Positions 33,908-42,619 of a stretch of 64,000 nt of DNA are shown here, in pieces. Position 1 is the stretch's first letter. Each line of letters begins with the position of its first letter. The notes below the pieces were generated by a model. The model saw only the letters and a program-made list of their open reading frames with translations. It had not been told where the DNA came from and did no database searches. Source of the stretch: Candidatus Epilinea brevis (lineage in GTDB: Bacteria; Chloroflexota; Anaerolineae; Epilineales; Epilineaceae); assembly GCA_016710785.1 (NCBI GenBank), contig JADJUE010000003.1, positions 62,001-126,000 on the forward strand, read 5' to 3'. Both the position numbers and the translations under genes were made by a program.

Positions 33908-35005
33908 CTAATGAACGGGGGCCGGGCCGACGCGCCCCTCGGCCACCCGCTGGTAGACCGCCCAGGTGGCCCGCGCCGCCCGCTGCCAGGTGAAGCCGCC
34001 CGCCCGCCGCAGACCTGCCGCCCGCAGGCCTGTGGCCAGGTCGGGGTCCGTCAGGACGCGGCCCAGGGCGGCCGCCCAGGCGACGGCGTCCACCGCATCC
34101 ACCAGCAGGCCGGCGTCACCCACCACCTCGGGCAAGCTGCTGGCGCGGGCGGCCACCACCGGCGCGCCGCAGGCCATGGCCTCCAGGGGCGGCAGGCCGA
34201 AGCCCTCGTAGCGCGAGGGAAAGGCAAAGACCGCCGCCCCGCCCAGCAGGGTAGGCAGATCGGCCTCGGCCACCGGCCCCAGGGCCTGCCAGGCGCCGTC
34301 CGGCAGGCCCGCGGCGCGCGCCAGGGTAGCAGGGTGGGGAGCGAAGGGATCGTCGGGGCGCGGCAGGCGGCCGGCGATGAGCAGGGGCGGTCCGCCGGCG
34401 GCGTGGACCACGCGCCAGGCGGTCAGCAGGATGGCCAGGTTCTTGCGCGTGTCGAAGCCGCCCAGATAGAGGCCGTAGCGGGCCGGCAGGGAAAGGCGGG
34501 CGCCCAATGCGAGCAGTTGGTCCGGCGTGGGCGGGCGGAAAGCCGCTTCGACACCCAAGGGCACCACGTGGATGCGCTCCGGCGCGACAGCCAGATGCAG
34601 GGCGATGTCCGCCGCGGTATGCACTGAATCGGCGATAAGAGCGCCGGCGCGGCGGCTGCCGGCCGCGGCCAGGGCGCTGTAGGCCCGCTCCCGCCAGCGC
34701 CGCCGGTACTCGGGCAGCAGCAGGGGGATGAGGTCATGCACGGTGACCACGGTGGGGCCGCGCGGGCGGAGCGGCGGAGCCCAGTAGGGCACATGGGCCA
34801 TGCCGCCGCCGCGGGCGGCCAGGCGCGGAAACCGGAACTGCTCGTAGGCCAGCTTGGTCAGCGGATCGCGACGCTGGGGCGACAGGGCCAGGGAGCAGGA
34901 CCAGCCGGAGGGCGGATCGTCGCCGAGGGCCGCCAGCAGGCGGTCGGTGTAACGGCCGCTGCCCACGGTCTGACCGGCGAACCAGCCGCTGAGGGTGACG
35001 TGCAT
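33908..35005 (-). CDS. Glycosyltransferase family 4 (GT-B)
   Basis: 365 aa from the ATG at 35005 (MHVTLSGWFAGQTVGSGRYTD), where GT4 homology begins; the frame is open 51 codons further upstream as unlikely sequence. Features are VVTVHDLIPLLLPEY, YGLYLGGFDTRKNLAILLTAW and the C-terminal FPSRYEGFGLPPLEAMACGAPVV with the conserved E-x7-E. A retaining nucleotide-sugar-dependent transferase, probably cytoplasmic. It resembles the GT4 at 25.2 kb in layout but is not a close copy. Acceptor unknown. Confidence 0.88.
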   Translation of the reverse strand: MHVTLSGWFAGQTVGSGRYTDRLLAALGDDPPSGWSCSLALSPQRRDPLTKLAYEQFRFPRLAARGGGMAHVPYWAPPLRPRGPTVVTVHDLIPLLLPEYRRRWRERAYSALAAAGSRRAGALIADSVHTAADIALHLAVAPERIHVVPLGVEAAFRPPTPDQLLALGARLSLPARYGLYLGGFDTRKNLAILLTAWRVVHAAGGPPLLIAGRLPRPDDPFAPHPATLARAAGLPDGAWQALGPVAEADLPTLLGGAAVFAFPSRYEGFGLPPLEAMACGAPVVAARASSLPEVVGDAGLLVDAVDAVAWAAALGRVLTDPDLATGLRAAGLRRAGGFTWQRAARATWAVYQRVAEGRVGPAPVH

Positions 35006-35202
35006 GGGTCTGGGAAGGCCTCGCGAGGGGCCGTTCGCGCTCGCCGCGGACGGGGCGGGTCCATTCTGCCGCCGGCGCGGCGGCTTGTCGACCTGTAGCG
35101 TTACCATGAACTGGCCCGGCGGTTGGACCCGCTCGGGACCACCAGGGGCCGAACGCATCGTTACGCATCGTTGCGGATTGATACGGTTGCCCTGGGAGCC
35201 CG

Positions 35203-35231
35203 TTGACAGCCCCCGGACCGCGTCCTACAAT
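35203..35231 (+). promoter_or_regulatory. Sigma70-type promoter of the first lamin-tail protein gene
   Basis: TTGACA and TACAAT with a 17-nt spacer, giving a leader of about 130 nt before the ATG at 35370. This is one of the best promoter matches in the window. Confidence 0.7.
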
Positions 35232-35369
35232 CAAGGAACGCGCACGCCCGCATCCATCCACGCGCACAACCAGACCGCCCGTGCGAGCCGTAGGGCTCGC
35301 GCAGCCCTCACCCGCAGCTGATTCCTCCGGAGCGGTCGGTCCTGAGCATTCAGTTAAGGAGTCCCGGCC

Positions 35370-37100
35370 ATGCGTCCCAGGCGCAACTTCGTCCCCATCC
35401 TGACGCTGATCAGCGTCGTGGCCCTGACCGTCGCCGTGGTGACCGCCCTGCGGCCCGGGCCCGAGCCGTCAACGGCGGCCTTGCCGGCTGACGGCGCTTC
35501 GCGGTTCCGCCTGGAAGGCCCCGACGGCCCCGTCGAGCCGGTGATGAAGGTGATCTCCGGCGCGGAATACGACCGCCTGCCGCCCCTGCCCGTCACCAAG
35601 GTCGAGATCCCGGACAGCCTCGATCAGGGTGGCTGCCAGCGCGGCGGCCGGATTATCCGCGTCGATCCGGTGCTGGGCGAGGGCTTCGAGTCCAGCCCCT
35701 TCCCCCGCCCCGGCGGCCGCTGGGCCATCTCGGACCTCTTCTCCAAGTCGCCCGGCTTCCTGGACGAAGTGGGCTGGGGTGCGGTGGCCTGCGAGGCTTC
35801 GGTAGACAAGAAGAGCCTGTGGTCCGTGGGCGGCGGCAGCATCGGCAAGACGCTCAAATGCGACGGCTCAGACAAGCAGTACTTCACGCAGCTTCGCGGC
35901 AACAAGGGCATCCGCACCCTGCTGCGCTACGGCGTGTTGGACCTGAACACCAACCGCGGCGTGGGCATCCGCATCACCTTCGACTACAAGGCCAAGATGC
36001 CGGAGAAGGCCTTGCTGGTAGGCGTCGGCGACGGCAACCAGCGCGCGGTCGACGGCAAGGTCTCCTACACCGGCTACAACTACTTCCAGGCCGACACCCA
36101 AGGCGAATGGGTGCGCGGCGAGATCGTGGCCTTTGCCAACGGCTCGGAGTACCTGACCCCGGTGGCGGGCATCGCCAACAAGGACAAGATCGAGCTGGCC
36201 TTCTTCTACACCGACCCGCCCAACGCGGACGGCGCCGCCACGCCCGGCATCGGTTCGCCCACCGCCGGCATGCACGGGGTGTTCATCGACAACCTGTTCA
36301 TCGACGTGCTGATCGACCCGCGGCCCTGCCCCATCGGCTCGCCCACGGCCACGGACGATCCGGTCCCGCCCACCCCGGCGGTATCGGACACACCCGAGGA
36401 TCCCACGGACACGCCGCGGCCCACGCGCACGCGCAAGCCGCCGCCGCCGCCGTTCGACGTCAAGACGCCCACGCCGCGCGACCGCCGGGCCTTCCTGCCC
36501 GTCCTCAGCCGCAACTTCGACACGCTGGTCAACTGGACCCCCCCGCCGCCGGGCAAGACGGCCACGCGGACGGCCATCCCGTCGGCGACCCATACCCCGT
36601 TGCCGCCGCCGCCCACGGAGACGGAGGAGCCCACGGAGACGGCGGTGCCCACCCGCACCCGGCGCCCGACGGCAGTGCCCACGCCTACCTACACCCCGCG
36701 CCCCTCGGCCACGTCCAAGCCCTTCCCGCAGGTGATCATCGCCGACATGATCCCCTACCTCACCCCCGGCCGCTTCGAAACCGTGGTGCTGATGAACGTG
36801 GGCACCGGGCCGCAGGACCTGACCGGCTGGCATACGGTAGGCGCCAGCCGCGGGCAGAAGCTCTGCGACCTGCCGGCAGGCCGCATCCTGGCCGGCGGCG
36901 AGGCCTACGAGATTCGCAGCGGCAAGGACGCCCGGCCGGGCATGCGCGACAACCCGAAGTTCGGCACCATCGACGGCTTCGTCTGCACCGAAGACTTCAT
37001 CTGGGACAACAACCAGGACCAGGCCACCCTCTTCGACTTCGACCAGGTCCCCGTCAGCAAGTTCTGCTGGGACCTGGAAGGCCCCTACATCTGCCCCTGA
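35370..37100 (+). CDS. Secreted protein with Pro/Thr-rich linkers and C-terminal lamin-tail domain
   Basis: 576 aa with a signal peptide (FVPILTLISVVALTVAVVTA). The first ~300 residues form a beta-rich domain with FESSPFPRPGGRW, GWGAVACEAS, GVGIRITFDYKAKMP and an Asp-rich end. A Pro/Thr linker region of ~120 residues is interrupted by a short conserved RRAFLPVLSRN. The last ~125 residues are a lamin-tail (LTD) Ig-like domain: VVLMNVGTGPQDLTGWHTVG, CDLPAGRILAGGEAYEIRSG. Probably extracellular; lamin-tail domains in bacteria accompany nucleases and adhesins, but no catalytic domain is seen. Clear paralogue of the next gene, with the same order of domains. Confidence 0.85.
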   Translation: MRPRRNFVPILTLISVVALTVAVVTALRPGPEPSTAALPADGASRFRLEGPDGPVEPVMKVISGAEYDRLPPLPVTKVEIPDSLDQGGCQRGGRIIRVDPVLGEGFESSPFPRPGGRWAISDLFSKSPGFLDEVGWGAVACEASVDKKSLWSVGGGSIGKTLKCDGSDKQYFTQLRGNKGIRTLLRYGVLDLNTNRGVGIRITFDYKAKMPEKALLVGVGDGNQRAVDGKVSYTGYNYFQADTQGEWVRGEIVAFANGSEYLTPVAGIANKDKIELAFFYTDPPNADGAATPGIGSPTAGMHGVFIDNLFIDVLIDPRPCPIGSPTATDDPVPPTPAVSDTPEDPTDTPRPTRTRKPPPPPFDVKTPTPRDRRAFLPVLSRNFDTLVNWTPPPPGKTATRTAIPSATHTPLPPPPTETEEPTETAVPTRTRRPTAVPTPTYTPRPSATSKPFPQVIIADMIPYLTPGRFETVVLMNVGTGPQDLTGWHTVGASRGQKLCDLPAGRILAGGEAYEIRSGKDARPGMRDNPKFGTIDGFVCTEDFIWDNNQDQATLFDFDQVPVSKFCWDLEGPYICP

Positions 37101-37134
37101 CGCCGCTCTCGGCAACCCGATGACCTGACAATCG

Positions 37135-37170
37135 CGGCCCCGCCCGTCCCCCGTGGACGGTGCGGGGCCG
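37135..37170 (+). terminator. GC-rich hairpin after the first lamin-tail gene
   Basis: CGGCCCCGC (37135-37143) pairs with GCGGGGCCG (37162-37170), and an inner CCGTCC/GGACGG extends the stem. It lies 35 nt after the stop. There is no clear T run. Confidence 0.5.
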
Positions 37171-37252
37171 TGCTGCTTCCACGGAGTATCATCAGTTCCC
37201 ACGGAGCAAGGCGGCGGCGTTCGTCCCGCCCAACGAAGCAGGAGACTCGACC

Positions 37253-38839
37253 ATGCGCTCGCAGCAGACCTTGGTACCGCTGTCCCTCCTCCTGGCGACC
37301 ATCTCGCTGACCGTAGCCGGGTTGAAGGGTCCGCAAGTCGGCGGCATTGTCGCGGCCCATTCACCATCCCTTGCCTGGCAAGTGCGGGGGACGGGCCAAG
37401 ATGCGGCGGATTGCGGCGCCTTGGGCGTAGTGGGGCGTGTCATGCGAGTGGAAACCGGCGAAGGCTTTGAATCCAGCCCCTTCCCTCGCCCCGGCAGCCG
37501 CTACCAAATCACAGACCGCGTCGCCAGGAAGTCGGGCCTTCCGGACGAGATCGCCTGGGGTGCCGTCGCCTGCGAGGCATCGGAGGGGCTTCGTAGCCTC
37601 TGGGCGGTTGGCGGCGGGAGTATCGGCAAGACCTTCACGTGCGACGGGTCGCGGAAGGACTATCCTCTGAGCCCCCGCCAAGACGGGGGGGTCTCCACGA
37701 TGCTCCGTTATGGCCCGCTGGATCTGGGAGCCAGCCGCGGTGTGGGCGTCTGCATCACCTTCGATTACAAGTCCAGGATGCCGACAGGGTCGCTCTTCGT
37801 GGGAGTGGGCGACGGCAACCAGGTCCAGACGGAAGGCAGGATCGCCTACACCGGCTACAGCAACTTCCAGCCCGACACGAAGGGCGAATGGCTCCGCGGG
37901 CAAGTGGTGGCCGCTGGCGGCGACATGGCCTTCCTGACTCCCGTCGCGGGTATGGGCCAGAAGGACAAGGTGGAGATCGTCATGCTTTACAACGATCCGC
38001 CTCCAGACGGCCTGGGCGCGCCCACAACGGACATGTATGGCGTCTTCATCGACAACCTTATCATCGATGTGATCCTGGATCCGCGACCGGGGCAGATTCC
38101 CTATACGAGAACGCCGACGGCGGTGCCGGCAACCGGAATGCCTCGTCCTACTACATCGACCGCCATGCCCACCAGCGTGCAAGGGCCGGCGACCGACACC
38201 CCGAGCCCCACGATGAACGCCCGCGATCCCATCCCCTCCGGAGCCAAGCGTATCTTCCTACCATTGATCCAGCGCGGCTCCGACTGGCGGGACTTCACAC
38301 CCCCACCCAGCGTGACCGCCGTGGCCACCCCTACCGCCATACCGACCGCAACTGCTGAGCCGACGGAAACGACAGCACCTGGCAGCACCCCAGTACCCAC
38401 CGCAACAGAAGTCGCCACCGAAGCAGCCACCCCCACCTGGACCCCCAAGCCGGTGGACCCCAAGGGCAGGGTGGTCATCGTCGATGTCATCCCCTTCACG
38501 CCCGGCGCTTCTCTTGAGGTGGTGGTCCTGCAGAACCAGGGGGACGGAGCGGAGGACCTGACCGGCTGGTATACGACGGGCGCCGGCCGCAACTCACGGC
38601 GTTGCGACCTGCCGGCCGGGCTGGTCCTGCAGCCGCAGGCCTACTACGAGGTGCGCAGCGGCAAGGACGCCGCCGCGGGACCGCGGGACAACGCCCGCTT
38701 CGGGCCGGTGGCGGGTCATGTCTGCACGGCAGACTTGATCTGGGACAACAACCTGGATCAGGCATTCCTGTTCGATAAGGACGTTCAGCCCCGAAGCAAG
38801 TGGTGCTGGAATCAGAGCGGCCCGTTTACCTGTCCCTGA
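37253..38839 (+). CDS. Secreted lamin-tail protein, paralogue of the upstream gene
   Basis: 528 aa from the ATG at 37253, chosen for AGGAGA 9 nt upstream and the signal peptide right after it (LVPLSLLLATISLTVAGL). It shares with its neighbour FESSPFPRPGSRY, AWGAVACEAS, GVGVCITFDYKSRMP, the Pro/Thr linker with KRIFLPLIQRG, and the terminal lamin-tail domain (LEVVVLQNQGDGAEDLTGWYT, CDLPAGLVLQPQAYYEVRSG). It probably arose by tandem duplication. The linker here is shorter. Function unknown; extracellular. Confidence 0.85.
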   Translation: MRSQQTLVPLSLLLATISLTVAGLKGPQVGGIVAAHSPSLAWQVRGTGQDAADCGALGVVGRVMRVETGEGFESSPFPRPGSRYQITDRVARKSGLPDEIAWGAVACEASEGLRSLWAVGGGSIGKTFTCDGSRKDYPLSPRQDGGVSTMLRYGPLDLGASRGVGVCITFDYKSRMPTGSLFVGVGDGNQVQTEGRIAYTGYSNFQPDTKGEWLRGQVVAAGGDMAFLTPVAGMGQKDKVEIVMLYNDPPPDGLGAPTTDMYGVFIDNLIIDVILDPRPGQIPYTRTPTAVPATGMPRPTTSTAMPTSVQGPATDTPSPTMNARDPIPSGAKRIFLPLIQRGSDWRDFTPPPSVTAVATPTAIPTATAEPTETTAPGSTPVPTATEVATEAATPTWTPKPVDPKGRVVIVDVIPFTPGASLEVVVLQNQGDGAEDLTGWYTTGAGRNSRRCDLPAGLVLQPQAYYEVRSGKDAAAGPRDNARFGPVAGHVCTADLIWDNNLDQAFLFDKDVQPRSKWCWNQSGPFTCP

Positions 38840-38973
38840 CCCGGAGGGGCACAGCCATCCACATGCAGTTGCGCGGGCCTTGAATCGCAGTTCCGAGCTG
38901 CTGCCATCCCGGTCGTCGCCTGGGCGGCGATGCCTTGGTATCATGTAGCCGGCGGCCCTACCCGGCCGCTTAC

Positions 38974-39057
38974 GGGGCGGTGGCGAAATGGCAGACGCGG
39001 CCGACTTAAAATCGGCTGGGGTAACCCCCCTTGTGGGTTCGAGTCCCACCCGCCCCA
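38974..39057 (+). tRNA. tRNA-Leu (anticodon UAA)
   Basis: 84-nt class II tRNA. Acceptor GGGGCGG (38974-38980) pairs with CCGCCCC (39050-39056), discriminator A at 39057. The anticodon stem is GCCGA/TCGGC with loop CTTAAAA, giving UAA at 39007-39009. A long variable arm (CTGGGGTAACCCCC region) and T-arm GTGGGTTCGAGTCCCAC are present. CCA is not encoded. Confidence 0.95.
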
Positions 39058-39146
39058 TACGCAGTGGACGGTTTGGCCGTTGACGGCTGTCGTTCTGTGT
39101 CTGCGAACAGGCGCACCGACAGGGATCGGTCCTGTGGCGCAGACCC

Positions 39147-39965
39147 TCAGCGCTGGCAAGCCTCGCAGACATGCGTCGAGCGGCCCGCCACCACCAGGCG
39201 GGTGATCGGGTGGCCGCAGGCAAGGCAGGGCTGGCCCGTGCGGCGGAAGACGGCCAGGCTGCCCTGCATCTCGCCCAGGTTGCCCGTCAGGTCGCGGTAG
39301 CCGGCGGCCGAGAAGCTGGTGCCGCGCGCCGCCACCCCCTTGGCCAGCACCGTGCGGATGGCGGTGTGCAGCCGCGTCAGCTCCGCCTCCGTCAGGCTGT
39401 CGGCCGGGCGCAGGGGATGCAGCCGGGCCGCGTGCAGCGCCTCGTCCACGTAGATGTTGCCCAGGCCCGCCAGCACCCGCTGGTCCAGCAGCAGGGGCTT
39501 GAGGCGCGCCCGCCGGCCCCGCACGCGTGCCGCCAGTGCCGCCAGGTCGAATTCCGCCGCCAGCGGCTCCGGCCCCAGCGCTCCCAACACGCGGTCCGCG
39601 TCCTCCACCAGCCATACCCGGCCGAACTTGCGCGGGTCGTGAAAGCGCAGTTCCTCGCCGCGGTCCAGGGCCAGCACCACGTGCGCATGCGGGTTGGGCG
39701 GACTCGCGGCGGCCGCCACCTGCAAGCGCCCGCTCATCTTCAGGTGGACGATGAGGTAGCCCGAGGGCTCCAGGTCGAAGACGATGTACTTGCCCCGCCG
39801 CCACACCGTGCGCACCCGCCGCCCCGCAATCTCCCGGTCCAACGACGCCGGGTCGTTCAAGGGCAGCTGCCGCGGCCAGGTCACGCGGGCGCCGCGAAAG
39901 ACCCGGCCCGGCAGCAGGCCGGCCAGGTCGCGGGCGTAGGTCTCGACCTCCGGCAGCTCAGGCAT
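39147..39965 (-). CDS. mutM: Formamidopyrimidine-DNA glycosylase (Fpg)
   Basis: 272 aa, the normal length. It removes 8-oxoguanine and ring-opened purines and cleaves the abasic site. Catalytic Pro2 and Glu3 (MPELPEVET), the Lys of GRRVRTVWRRGKYIVF, GNIYVDEAL of the helix-two-turn-helix and the C-terminal zinc finger (CLACG...THVCEAC) are all present. Convergent with the tRNA and independent of its secreted-protein neighbours. Confidence 0.96.
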   Translation of the reverse strand: MPELPEVETYARDLAGLLPGRVFRGARVTWPRQLPLNDPASLDREIAGRRVRTVWRRGKYIVFDLEPSGYLIVHLKMSGRLQVAAAASPPNPHAHVVLALDRGEELRFHDPRKFGRVWLVEDADRVLGALGPEPLAAEFDLAALAARVRGRRARLKPLLLDQRVLAGLGNIYVDEALHAARLHPLRPADSLTEAELTRLHTAIRTVLAKGVAARGTSFSAAGYRDLTGNLGEMQGSLAVFRRTGQPCLACGHPITRLVVAGRSTHVCEACQR

Positions 39966-39995
39966 CGTTCACCGCGCCGCTCCTAGCGATCACCA

Positions 39996-40015
39996 TCCCA
40001 GCCTCAGTGCTGGGA
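39996..40015 (-). terminator. Hairpin downstream of the secreted-protein pair
   Basis: TCCCAGC and GCTGGGA, 7-bp stem and 6-nt loop, about 70 nt after the stop of the gene ending at 40086. No T run, so only a possible terminator. Confidence 0.35.
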
Positions 40016-40085
40016 CCTCCCCCTCCACCTGCCGTTTTGGGGGCGGGGCCGACGGGAGGGAAGCGCGGGACGCGGCGCAGCCTGC

Positions 40086-41108
40086 TCAGCGGCAGGTTTC
40101 CGCCGATGAGCACCAGGTCACCCGCCAAGCGTAGTAGCTCCAGCCCCAGCCGCCCGTCGATGTGTCCTCGATGCGCACGTACCAGCGGTAGCGGGTGTCG
40201 AAGTCGCGGCCGGACGGCGGGCCGGTGATGAAGCTGGTCTTGCGGCCCAGGGATTCCGAGAGCCAGGCGTCGTTGCGGGCCTCGATGCTGGGGCTGACGC
40301 CGTCAAAGAGCGCCCAGCGGTAGATCTCCGTGGGTCGGTTGCGGGCGCCCCACTTGAACTCGATCGGCGCCGTCTGCAGGCAGTCGTTGCAGATGCTCTG
40401 CAGCTTCAGGTCTGCCACATCGAAGCTGCCCAGGTCCACGTCCTTGCCGTCGCCGAAGGCCGTGATGGCCCGCGTCCGCCAGCGGTCCAGGAAGATGTCG
40501 GCGCCCACCGGCGGCGGCGGGTTGAGCCACCAGACCTCGTAGCGCTCGCCTTCCCCCAAGGCCGGCGGATCCTGGAACAGGAAGCGACCGTCGCCGCCAT
40601 CGATGATGGACCGGGCCACCTTCGTCCAGCTGTCGCCCTTGCCCAGGCGCAGCTCGATCTGCGGCAGGCCATCGTCGCCGTAGCCGTCTTCCAGGGGCTT
40701 GCCGTCGGCGATGATGCGCCCCGTGATCCTGCCGGTGGGCCGCTTGACCGTGGGCGAGGGGACGGTGGTCGCCGTGGCCGTGGGCGCGTCGGTGGCGCTG
40801 GGCTCGGGGGTGGCGGTCTCCGTGGGCACGAGGCTCGCCGTGGGGGTGGCCGCGACCGTGGGCGGCGGCAAGGTCGCTTGGACCGTCGGCGCCACCGGCA
40901 GCTCGCTGAGGGCCACCGCTCGGGCAAGGAAGGGCATGTACACCCGCGGCCACGATGCATCGGCACGCGCCTGCCGGCTCCCACGCTCCTGGCGGGTCTC
41001 GGCCGTCGCTGCCTTGGCTCCCTCGCGGACCCGCAGCGCAAGGGTCGCCCCCGTCACCAGGATCGCCAACAAGACTACCCCGCCGCGCCGCATCGTTTCG
41101 TGCTTCAT
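40086..41108 (-). CDS. Secreted Pro/Thr-rich protein, unknown
   Basis: 340 aa from the ATG at 41108, with AAGGGGGG upstream; a signal peptide follows (GGVVLLAILVTGATLAL). A short RVYMPFLAR motif, like the RIFLPL/RAFLPVL motif of the other secreted proteins here, precedes a Pro/Thr/Ala linker (~75-130). The C-terminal ~210 residues may hold a carboxypeptidase-regulatory-like beta module (GRITGRIIADGKPLEDGYGD) and a fibronectin-like part (FKWGARNRPTEIYRWALF, RYRWYVRIED). It ends with a WCSSAETC pair of Cys. Paralogue of the next upstream gene, 44 nt away, and probably co-transcribed. No enzymatic motif. Confidence 0.75.
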   Translation of the reverse strand: MKHETMRRGGVVLLAILVTGATLALRVREGAKAATAETRQERGSRQARADASWPRVYMPFLARAVALSELPVAPTVQATLPPPTVAATPTASLVPTETATPEPSATDAPTATATTVPSPTVKRPTGRITGRIIADGKPLEDGYGDDGLPQIELRLGKGDSWTKVARSIIDGGDGRFLFQDPPALGEGERYEVWWLNPPPPVGADIFLDRWRTRAITAFGDGKDVDLGSFDVADLKLQSICNDCLQTAPIEFKWGARNRPTEIYRWALFDGVSPSIEARNDAWLSESLGRKTSFITGPPSGRDFDTRYRWYVRIEDTSTGGWGWSYYAWRVTWCSSAETCR

Positions 41109-41152
41109 CGCCCCCCCTTGCCCGTCGTGATCATGGTGGTTCGGCGCTGGTC

Positions 41153-42166
41153 CTAAGGACCCAGCAATGCCCCTGGACCGTCCGGGCCCAGCGGTCCCAA
41201 GGCATGGTGGAAGAAGAACCAGAGCATCCACACATAGTAGCTTTCGGCTCGCGACCCGTCCGGGAAGTCCGCTGCCACGTACCAACGGTACTTATGCTCG
41301 ATGCCGATCTCCGTGCCGGGCGGGTAGGTGCTCATCAGGTAGCCGTCGACCTTGCTGCCCAGGGGCTCCGACCGGAAGAAGGGATCTCGCTCCTCCAGGG
41401 TCTTGCATTGGGTGTCGCTGAAGAACCAGCGGTAGCTGCCCTTCTCGCCGGCGCGCGGCGTCCAGGTAAAACGCCAGGGCAGACCCGAATACCCGGTGCC
41501 GTTGCTGGGACCCGTCAAGGTGATGGGTGCGATGTCGATGGCGCCCAGGTCCAGCACCTGATCCGCGGCCAGATCCCGGATGGGGGCCCCGTAATGGGCG
41601 CCCAGCCACAGGTCCGCCCCGGTGAAGGGGCTGCCGCTGGCGGCGTTCTCGTTGCGCCACAGAAAGCGGTAGTAGCGGCCGGCGGGAATGGGCACCGGCA
41701 CCTGGAAGCTGAATCGGCCCTGCTCGTCTTCCACCCCCGTGCGCGCGATGTCCTCGCAGCTCTCCTCGTCGACGCAGCGTTGGACGAGCAGCCCGGGTCC
41801 GAAGCCGTCGCCCAGGCCGATATCCGCCGGCACCGTGCCCACCTTGAGCACACCCTTGATGGTGGCCGCCTGGGCCTGCAGCGTGGGCGTGCTCGAGGGC
41901 ACCTCCGTCCGCGTGGGAAGATCCGTGGGCGTGGCGGTGGGTGTGGCGGTGTCGGCTGGCGTGGCGCTGGCGGTGCGGGTAGCGGTGGGCGGTCGCTGGC
42001 TGGGGGCGACAGGCAACTCATCCATGCGCACGCCCTTGAGGCCCAGGGGCAGGAAGATGCGGCGCGAGTCGCCCTCGCCCTCTTGACCTGGGGCCGCGGT
42101 GGCCACGGAGACACCGACGCACAGGGCGAACAGGAGCAGGCTGGTGACGGGTCGTCGAGGGCGCAA
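41153..42166 (-). CDS. Secreted Pro/Thr-rich protein, paralogue of its neighbour
   Basis: 337 aa with a signal peptide (VTSLLLFALCVGVSVATAA), the shared RRIFLPLGLKG motif, a PTATRTASATPADTATP-type linker and a C-terminal half matching the downstream protein (IKGVLKVGTVPADIGLGDG; FTWTPRAGEKGSYRWFF; HKYRWYVAADFPDGS). Two Cys pairs occur in the mature part. Likely cell-surface or secreted. Four genes at 35.4-42.2 kb share this design (signal, xxFLPL motif, Pro/Thr linker, terminal beta domain), suggesting a species-specific family of surface proteins. Confidence 0.75.
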   Translation of the reverse strand: MRPRRPVTSLLLFALCVGVSVATAAPGQEGEGDSRRIFLPLGLKGVRMDELPVAPSQRPPTATRTASATPADTATPTATPTDLPTRTEVPSSTPTLQAQAATIKGVLKVGTVPADIGLGDGFGPGLLVQRCVDEESCEDIARTGVEDEQGRFSFQVPVPIPAGRYYRFLWRNENAASGSPFTGADLWLGAHYGAPIRDLAADQVLDLGAIDIAPITLTGPSNGTGYSGLPWRFTWTPRAGEKGSYRWFFSDTQCKTLEERDPFFRSEPLGSKVDGYLMSTYPPGTEIGIEHKYRWYVAADFPDGSRAESYYVWMLWFFFHHALGPLGPDGPGALLGP

Positions 42167-42382
42167 GGCGGGAATCCTCCGGGCAGATGGGCGGGATGGA
42201 CTCGCGTCCTATCCGGACAGGGACGCGAATGCTCCGACTCAGCTTACCACGAGGCGCAGCCGCTCGGCAACCGCATCCAGGGCAATCGGATCAAGGCAAC
42301 CGCATCACAGCGGAATCATCCGATCGGCGCGGCCCCGCCAGCCCGGGCGGATGGGATGCGCCGGCGTGGAAGCCGCACCGGG

Positions 42383-42595
42383 TCAGCGCGATGCCACCAT
42401 CTTCAGCACCCGCCCGTCCGGGCCCACCGTCACCCGGACCACCTGGTTGATGGACAGGCCGCCGGCGGCAGGCATCCGCTTCTGGAAGGTGTAGACCTGG
42501 TTGCTCCCCGCCGCTTTGACCGATGGGCGCACGCCCTTCAGAGCGGCGAAGCGGGCATAGACCTGCTGGCAGACAGCCGCCGGTGCATCGGACAT
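42383..42595 (-). CDS. Small protein homologous to the tail of the C25-like protease
   Basis: 70 aa. Its second half (FQKRMPAAGGLSINQVVRVT, then VGPDGRVLKMVASR) matches the end of the protease encoded two genes upstream (ITMKKDVATADGAACHEVVR, then VTVDSRGAIRKLAVSH), so the two share a small alpha/beta domain. Last gene of the sigma54-driven operon, 24 nt after the FtsZ-like gene. It may be a free copy of an interaction domain or a regulator of the protease. No known family. Confidence 0.65.
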   Translation of the reverse strand: MSDAPAAVCQQVYARFAALKGVRPSVKAAGSNQVYTFQKRMPAAGGLSINQVVRVTVGPDGRVLKMVASR

Positions 42596-42619
42596 GGCAG
42601 ACGCTCCTCTCCGCGGGCC

